Assembly: GCF_001435815.1 (NCBI RefSeq)
Contig: NZ_AZFV01000001.1
Coordinates: 124,001 to 188,000 of the forward strand
Direction of reading: 5' to 3'
Length of the DNA stretch: 64,000 bases
DNA from: Companilactobacillus nantensis DSM 16982
GTDB taxonomy: Bacteria > Bacillota > Bacilli > Lactobacillales > Lactobacillaceae
Both the position numbers and the translations under genes were made by a program. This document shows positions 59,341 to 64,000 of this stretch, piece by piece. The notes under the pieces were generated by a model, which saw nothing but the letters and a program-made list of their open reading frames with translations, made no database searches and was not told where the DNA came from. Every line of letters begins with the position of its first letter. Position 1 is the first letter of the stretch.

Positions 59341-60231
59341 TTAGTTTTGACTAATTTTACCAACACTCTGCTTATTTTTCCGTCCATTTTGTGGGACCTG
59401 TTGCCTATCCAAAATATAACGATTGATCAAATCAATAATCTGATCATTTTGTGGCAAATCTGAATGTTGTGCATCTGAACCAGAAACTGAGATGGTCGTA
59501 AAATGTTTAACTTGACCTTGATAAATATACTTCCCAGCTACCACGCTCCCTAACGGAACTAAGCCATCTGAATTATACGTTTGTGTTCCGGCAACGACAT
59601 AAACATCCAAGCTTTTTGGCAGATTTTTACGATCGGCAATAAAGTCAGATAGCATCTGTGTCTTATGTTCAACAGATTTTTCATTAAAGTTATATGGCGA
59701 GCCAATTGTCATAAGACGTTTAATCGTAATTTTTGATGAGTAGCTACTATAATAATTTTCCAAAAAAACTGTATAAATCAAGCCACCATTGGAATGACCG
59801 ATAGCCTTAAAATTATTAAATCTATATTCAGAAGTTAGCGCTTTAAAAGCAATGTTAAACCGCCGCGCTTGTTGTTTAATATTGCTATAACCATCATGAT
59901 TATTTTCAAATCCAACCACAATAATTGGTTCATTGTCACCTTGTCGAATTTGACCTGAAACATGCAGTTTATCATCATTCGTCACACGTACTTTTAACAA
60001 ACTGTGTTGATTTTTGAGACTTTTACCCTTATTTAGTTTCTTGACCAAAGTGTCAAAACGATTAACTGTCGCTGAACTTCCGGGAATCATAATTACTGGC
60101 GACATCTTTGAATTATGCCACTTCATTAAATCATCAACGTTGTTGCGTGACCACTGTAGCGACATCACAATCAATATGATCGAAATGATTACTCCAGTAG
60201 CAGCCCATATCCACTTATTAAATTTCTTCAT
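59341..60231 (-). CDS. DUF915-family alpha/beta hydrolase, membrane-anchored
   Basis: 296 residues from ATG 60231, preceded by AGGTG inside the PTS gene. An N-terminal helix (about 7-27) anchors or exports the protein. The catalytic serine is in I-G-H-S-N-G-G (about 147-153), preceded by P-G-S-S-A-T near the oxyanion site; the histidine is in D-A-Q-H-S-D-L-P (about 257-264). DUF915 proteins are surface lipase/esterase-like hydrolases of lactic acid bacteria. It overlaps the PTS IIC gene by 14 nt, an unusual operon partner. Confidence 0.85.
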   Translation of the reverse strand: MKKFNKWIWAATGVIISIILIVMSLQWSRNNVDDLMKWHNSKMSPVIMIPGSSATVNRFDTLVKKLNKGKSLKNQHSLLKVRVTNDDKLHVSGQIRQGDNEPIIVVGFENNHDGYSNIKQQARRFNIAFKALTSEYRFNNFKAIGHSNGGLIYTVFLENYYSSYSSKITIKRLMTIGSPYNFNEKSVEHKTQMLSDFIADRKNLPKSLDVYVVAGTQTYNSDGLVPLGSVVAGKYIYQGQVKHFTTISVSGSDAQHSDLPQNDQIIDLINRYILDRQQVPQNGRKNKQSVGKISQN

Positions 60232-61459
60232 CAGCGACACCTGCTTCTTCGATAATTTGATCGGCTAGCTTGACGAAAGGCATGTAAATTAAAACATCTA
60301 GGACAATTAAAACCACCCCGAAAATCAATGCCAACCAGTTACCATTAGTCCCAATGAAAGCAATTAATGGCCCCGGAGTCCCTGCAGGTACTGGATAAGC
60401 AGCAGCCGGAATCCATCGCAAAGCCAATAACCCTGCTGCTAAAATCATATTAACCAATGGGGCCAACAAAAATGGAATCAAGTAAATCGGATTAAATAAT
60501 ATCGGAATCCCTAACATCATTGCATAATTATTATTAAAAATTGCTGGAAAAATTGACCATTTGGAAACACGTCGATTATTAACTTTCTTCGAGAACAATA
60601 AGATCGCAATTATAAAGGCTAAAACAACTCCAGTTCCACCAAAGTTAGCAAAACTATGATAAAGCGTTGTATCCGTAAATTTAAATGGGACGTTCCAAGC
60701 CGAACCAGCTTTCAAAGCCGCGTTCATATTGGCTAAGGAAGCATTGTCACCAAATGATGGGCTATTGGTAAATGGTCCTCCGAATGCCATCCATGATAAT
60801 AAATTTGTTAATAATCCCATACCCAAAACATATAACAACGCATTTATCTGTGTATGTTGTGTGACAAAACTAGCGACATATGTGGGAATTTCTAAGCGTC
60901 CAACTAGACCTAATATCATATTAATAATTGCTGATAAAACAATCACCACCGCGACTGGTTTAATTAGTTGAAATAGCTCATCTTTTTTGACATCGACTAG
61001 TTTAACCATAATTCGACCGCAAACATAGCCCACGATTAAAGAAATCAACATCCCTTCTGACATCAATCTCGGACTGAAATTTGGCATTCCCGAATCACTT
61101 AATTGAAACGAAATAATCAAAAATGAAAGCAATCCCACTGCCCCGGCAGCAGCTGACTTTCGACCATAAACTTTGGCCGTGTAATAAGCTGCTCCAAAAG
61201 CTCCATATAAAGCAATCATATCAATCGTACAATGAAAGATACTGCCCATAATCCAAGCCAAATCCCGATTATAAGGCAGCCACTTAGTAATTTTAAACAG
61301 CGTTGCCATAAATCCCGTTGGTGTCAAAAAGGCCCCCTTGATAACTTCCGCAAAACTCCCTAGTAACATAATCGGAAACATCATTTTTAAAGTATCACGC
61401 AAAATCAGCATCATCTTACTGCTGTAAAACCGTATCGAGATATTCAGTAATTTATTCAT
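60218..61459 (-). CDS. PTS cellobiose/lactose-type IIC permease
   Basis: 413 residues from ATG 61459 (GGAG 10 nt upstream). About ten membrane helices with the EIIC signatures L-L-G-S-F-A-E-V-I near 35, A-F-G-G-P-F-T-N-S-P-S-F-G-D-N near 230 and P-V-P-A-G-T-P-G-P near 370. It transports a beta-glucoside or disaccharide while phosphorylating it, but no IIA or IIB gene is adjacent, so those must come from elsewhere. The partner in this operon is a DUF915 hydrolase. Confidence 0.88.
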   Translation of the reverse strand: MNKLLNISIRFYSSKMMLILRDTLKMMFPIMLLGSFAEVIKGAFLTPTGFMATLFKITKWLPYNRDLAWIMGSIFHCTIDMIALYGAFGAAYYTAKVYGRKSAAAGAVGLLSFLIISFQLSDSGMPNFSPRLMSEGMLISLIVGYVCGRIMVKLVDVKKDELFQLIKPVAVVIVLSAIINMILGLVGRLEIPTYVASFVTQHTQINALLYVLGMGLLTNLLSWMAFGGPFTNSPSFGDNASLANMNAALKAGSAWNVPFKFTDTTLYHSFANFGGTGVVLAFIIAILLFSKKVNNRRVSKWSIFPAIFNNNYAMMLGIPILFNPIYLIPFLLAPLVNMILAAGLLALRWIPAAAYPVPAGTPGPLIAFIGTNGNWLALIFGVVLIVLDVLIYMPFVKLADQIIEEAGVADEEI

Positions 61460-61518
61460 ATCCCAGAATCTCCTCAATTTTTAATTCAATTTACTGTAGA
61501 ATTTTTTCGACAAAAAAA

Positions 61519-61557
61519 TACAACCATCAGGTATTTAAATATCCCTTCTGATTGTAC
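61519..61557 (-). terminator. Intrinsic terminator of the 63694-61597 operon
   Basis: On the minus strand ACAATCAG and CTGATGGTTGT pair around an A/T-rich loop with inner GGGATATTTAAATACC pairing, then ATTTTTTT. Confidence 0.75.
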
Positions 61558-61596
61558 ATGTCTTATGAAAAAATAGAATTCTTTTTAACGTAATAT

Positions 61597-62214
61597 TTAG
61601 AAACCTTTGAACAAAATATTACCTTGGCTGACAAGTGTATCAACTTGCAATAGCTTAGTCTTTCTATCAGTAACTGGTTCGAAAACAGTTGGATCTAAAA
61701 GTGGCACTTCCATACCATCCAACAGCTCCAAACTAAGCCATTGTTGTTGGGTCTCATCGACTGCTGCCAAATAATAAGTCACAGACTCGTTGGCACTGGA
61801 TAAATCATTTAGTATCTTCTCGATAGTCTGATTATCTGCCCTAAAAGTCGTTAATTTCAACAAATAATCATTTTTACCACGGATTGTCATATCGTCCTGA
61901 TTTGTTTTGATATATTTAGGAAGTAATTCCTGAAGACTTTTATCTGTCACTGCCTGTTGTGCCACTTGTCCATAAGCCTTAAATTGTGATGAATTTGCAT
62001 GAACTTGATAAGCTGCTTCATTTTTATAAAGTTCAAAAACAAAGTTATCAATGCCCTTTTCATCTAAGTGAGTCGCATACATTGCCAGTGTCCCGGGTTC
62101 ATTTTGATGTGAAGTTAATAGATTATTTACGCCCGCTTTAAGGAATGCTTCTCGTTTTTCTGCGGCAATTGTTAATTGATACATTCGAAAGATTGGTGTT
62201 TCAATTAATTTCAT
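61597..62214 (-). CDS. Antibiotic-biosynthesis-monooxygenase (ABM)-domain protein, two domains
   Basis: 205 residues. The first ABM-like domain (about 8-95) has the pattern E-P-G-T-L-A-M-Y, F-V-F-E-L-Y-K-N-E-A-A-Y and H-A-N-S-S-Q-F-K. The second half repeats a similar ferredoxin-like layout less clearly. Single-domain relatives are quinol monooxygenases or heme-handling proteins. Last gene of an operon with a sugar acetyltransferase and an AKR, opposite a LysR regulator, pointing to quinone or carbonyl metabolism. No experimental role known. Confidence 0.75.
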   Translation of the reverse strand: MKLIETPIFRMYQLTIAAEKREAFLKAGVNNLLTSHQNEPGTLAMYATHLDEKGIDNFVFELYKNEAAYQVHANSSQFKAYGQVAQQAVTDKSLQELLPKYIKTNQDDMTIRGKNDYLLKLTTFRADNQTIEKILNDLSSANESVTYYLAAVDETQQQWLSLELLDGMEVPLLDPTVFEPVTDRKTKLLQVDTLVSQGNILFKGF

Positions 62215-62226
62215 CTTTACACGACC

Positions 62227-62814
62227 TTATTGTAATGGTTTTAACTGCTCAATCACTTTTGCTGGAACACCACCGACAACACTATTATCAGGCACATCTT
62301 TCACAACAACTGCTCCGGAACCAACGATAACGTTATTACCAATATGAACACCGCCAATGACTGTCACATTGCCACCAATCCAGACATCATTCCCGACAGA
62401 AATTGATTTAGTATAAGTAATCAAATAACGGCTGCCATCAGCTCTTGTTCCGAAACGTTTGGTTGCGTCTAATGAATGCTGACCACAGTAGAACTTGGTA
62501 TCTGGAGCCACAATCACTCGATCACCGAAGGTAATTAAATTAGAATCTTGGAAGAAACAGTTTCCATTAATAAAGTCATCATTTCCAAAACTAATATGCT
62601 TTCCATAAATAGCCTCAAAATGGCCATTAATCGTCAATCCTTGTCCAACTTTATTAAATAATTGCTTAATAATATCATTTTTCTGAGATAAGTCCGTTGT
62701 CTGATTAAGTTGTCCAATTAGCTTGCGACCGTTACTCAACATATTTTGTAGCTCAGGATCACGATAATCATAATCTTGTCCCGCTAAAAGTTTTTCGTGT
62801 TCAGTCATTGTCAT
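62227..62814 (-). CDS. Sugar O-acetyltransferase (maltose/galactoside acetyltransferase family)
   Basis: 195 residues. N-terminal maltose-acetyltransferase helix region (E-H-E-K-L-L-A-G-Q-D-Y-D-Y-R-D-P-E-L) followed by left-handed beta-helix hexapeptides such as N-G-N-C-F-F-Q-D, V-W-I-G-G-N-V-T-V-I and N-V-I-V-G-S-G-A-V-V. The catalytic histidine is expected in Y-C-G-Q-H-S-L-D. It transfers acetyl from acetyl-CoA to a sugar. GGAGG lies 7 nt before the ATG. Second gene of the AKR operon. Confidence 0.9.
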   Translation of the reverse strand: MTMTEHEKLLAGQDYDYRDPELQNMLSNGRKLIGQLNQTTDLSQKNDIIKQLFNKVGQGLTINGHFEAIYGKHISFGNDDFINGNCFFQDSNLITFGDRVIVAPDTKFYCGQHSLDATKRFGTRADGSRYLITYTKSISVGNDVWIGGNVTVIGGVHIGNNVIVGSGAVVVKDVPDNSVVGGVPAKVIEQLKPLQ

Positions 62815-62830
62815 AACAATTCCTCCAATT

Positions 62831-63694
62831 TTAGTAATCTAATCCTTCATCAATTAAATCCATATAATGCTGTGTAGCACATAAAGAATGCCGATTAGGT
62901 GAAAGCCAGTTATTTTTATTTAAATTTGCCAGTTGATTCATTTCCTTGGGCGTTAAATTAAAATCCCAAATTTCTAAATTGGCTTGCATATGTTGACATT
63001 GAGCAGCCTTGGGAATTATCACGGCACCAAGTTGCACCAAATAACGCAGTAAAACTTGGGCACTAGTTTTATGATACCTTTCTGCAATTTGTAAAACAGC
63101 CGGTTCTTGTAAAATTGCACCACTGGTTTCTCCAAGTGGTGCCCACGCCTCAGTTACTATGCCTCGTTCATTTTGAAACTTACGTAAAGCAGTCTGCTGT
63201 TGATATAAGTTTAATTCAACTTGATTGACAGCCGGAGTAATTTTCATTTGATGCGATAAATCTAACAATTGTCCAGCATCAAAATTAGAGACACCAATTG
63301 ACTTAACTTTACCAGCAGCTACTAATTTTTCCAAATCCCGATATGCGCCATAGTAATCACCATAAGGTTCGTGCAATAAAACTAAATCCAAATAATCTAA
63401 GCCTAATCGCTGCAATGAATTATCAACTGATTGAGCAGTAATTTTATCACCAAAAAATGGTAACCAAACCTTGGTCGTTACAAATATATCTGCCCGAGGT
63501 ACGGTTGTCTCCTGTAATGCTGCCCCAACAGCTCTTTCATTCCGATAAACTTGAGCAGTATCAATCAGACGATATCCGGCATTCAATGCATTCAAAACTG
63601 CGGTTTTGCACGTTTCAAAATCAGTTATTTGAAATGTTCCAAAACCTTCTTGTGGTATTTTTTGACCATTATTTAATTGAATCGTTGGAATCAT
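62831..63694 (-). CDS. Aldo/keto reductase (2,5-diketo-D-gluconate reductase type)
   Basis: 287 residues. Tetrad positions in D-T-A-Q-V-Y, V-T-T-K-V-W and L-V-L-L-H-E-P-Y; cofactor loop V-I-I-P-K-A-A-Q. It shares P-Y-G-D-Y-Y-G-A-Y-R with the AKR at 24924 and is the third paralogue of this kind here. First gene of the operon continuing into the acetyltransferase and ABM genes; divergent to LysR 63812. NADPH-dependent; substrate unknown. Confidence 0.9.
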   Translation of the reverse strand: MIPTIQLNNGQKIPQEGFGTFQITDFETCKTAVLNALNAGYRLIDTAQVYRNERAVGAALQETTVPRADIFVTTKVWLPFFGDKITAQSVDNSLQRLGLDYLDLVLLHEPYGDYYGAYRDLEKLVAAGKVKSIGVSNFDAGQLLDLSHQMKITPAVNQVELNLYQQQTALRKFQNERGIVTEAWAPLGETSGAILQEPAVLQIAERYHKTSAQVLLRYLVQLGAVIIPKAAQCQHMQANLEIWDFNLTPKEMNQLANLNKNNWLSPNRHSLCATQHYMDLIDEGLDY

Positions 63695-63811
63695 TTTCTT
63701 ACTCCCCTCATGCTCTTAACACTATCTATCATAAAACCACCAGATTTCCATGTAAAAGACTTATAATGGATATACATTGATACCCAAATTGTATTAAGTG
63801 GAGGAATAATT

Positions 63812-64000
63812 ATGGAGACAAGAATTCTCAAATATTTTTTAACCATTGCCAAAATTGGTACCGTTTCAGCAGCGGCTCGGGAACTCCATGCTGCTCAACC
63901 AACTCTCAGTCGACAGATTCAACAGTTGGAATCACAATTGGGAACACCTCTTTTTATTCGCGAACGCCATCGAATGGTTTTGACTAAAGCTGGTTTAGCA
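63812..64000 (+). CDS. LysR-family transcriptional regulator, N-terminal part (runs off window)
   Basis: 63 codons are visible: M-E-T-R-I-L-K-Y-F-L-T-I-A-K, then the helix-turn-helix G-T-V-S-A-A-A-R-E-L-H-A-A-Q-P-T-L-S-R-Q-I-Q-Q-L-E and G-T-P-L-F-I-R-E-R. GTGGAGGAATAATT precedes the ATG. It is divergent to the AKR operon at 63694 with a 117-bp gap that contains ATACATTGATAC and TGTAT, a plausible LysR box. Confidence 0.9.
   Translation, partial: METRILKYFLTIAKIGTVSAAARELHAAQPTLSRQIQQLESQLGTPLFIRERHRMVLTKAGLA

Overview
The window is low-GC chromosomal DNA with AGGAGG-type ribosome binding sites, frequent TTG/GTG starts and short intergenic gaps. The gene content is LysR/aldo-keto reductase pairs, a YxeA-like protein, a riboflavin operon behind an FMN riboswitch, an ISL3-family insertion sequence, a cellobiose-type PTS IIC and VanZ-like proteins. 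This fits a Lactobacillaceae member. Companilactobacillus is my best guess from general resemblance, but I cannot prove the genus. No rRNA, tRNA, CRISPR array or prophage block was seen.

Layout. 0-5 kb: partial ROK kinase, small proteins, YbaK-type deacylase, M20 peptidase, a lone nuclease-like gene and a YxeA protein. 5-8.6 kb: ribD-ribE-ribBA-ribH on the minus strand behind a promoter, an FMN riboswitch and an intrinsic terminator. 8.6-10.75 kb: an ISL3-family IS inserted in the central hairpin of a MITE that carries the same terminal repeats. 10.8-18.1 kb: an ABC importer plus glycerophosphodiester phosphodiesterase operon, facing a chimeric LacI/solute-binding-protein regulator that is followed by an acetyltransferase with no standard start codon. 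18.2-24 kb: aldo-keto reductase, HAD phosphatase, Na+/H+ antiporter, SDR and cyclophilin-like protein. 24-33.5 kb: two similar oxidoreductase modules (LysR, AKR, NAD(P)-binding protein) with an SDR, an alcohol dehydrogenase, a DUF2255 protein and an alpha/beta hydrolase. 33.5-42.6 kb: a decayed SDR with its promoter and MarR regulator intact, twin HXXEE membrane proteins with TetR, MATE efflux pump, WYL regulator, ArsR plus Old Yellow Enzyme, and a HAD phosphatase. 42.9-49 kb: P2-type ATPase, ABC exporter and YjbR protein. 49-55 kb: a cloverleaf-shaped structured element, HAD enzymes, alpha/beta hydrolase with LysR, and two VanZ paralogues around an XRE regulator. 54.8-55.7 kb: a candidate type III-like toxin-antitoxin locus. 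55.7-64 kb: ABC-F protein, unknown genes, PTS IIC with a DUF915 hydrolase, and an ABM/acetyltransferase/AKR operon facing a LysR gene.

The most interesting locus is at 54.8-55.64 kb. On the minus strand it runs: a good promoter (TTGAAG, 17 bp, TATAAT), two 54-bp tandem repeats, a terminator hairpin that pairs fully only as minus-strand RNA, then a 183-residue PBECR4-like protein with its own ribosome binding site. That is the gene order of type III toxin-antitoxin systems (repeat RNA, terminator, endoribonuclease), but I do not recognise the protein as ToxN, CptN or TenpN. Next is a 169-nt element at 48984-49152 that folds into a 26-bp stem enclosing three hairpins, each with a 7-nt loop. A dispersed family of about 135-bp hairpin repeats (four clear copies, two decayed) and ISL3-type MITEs complete the accessory structure.
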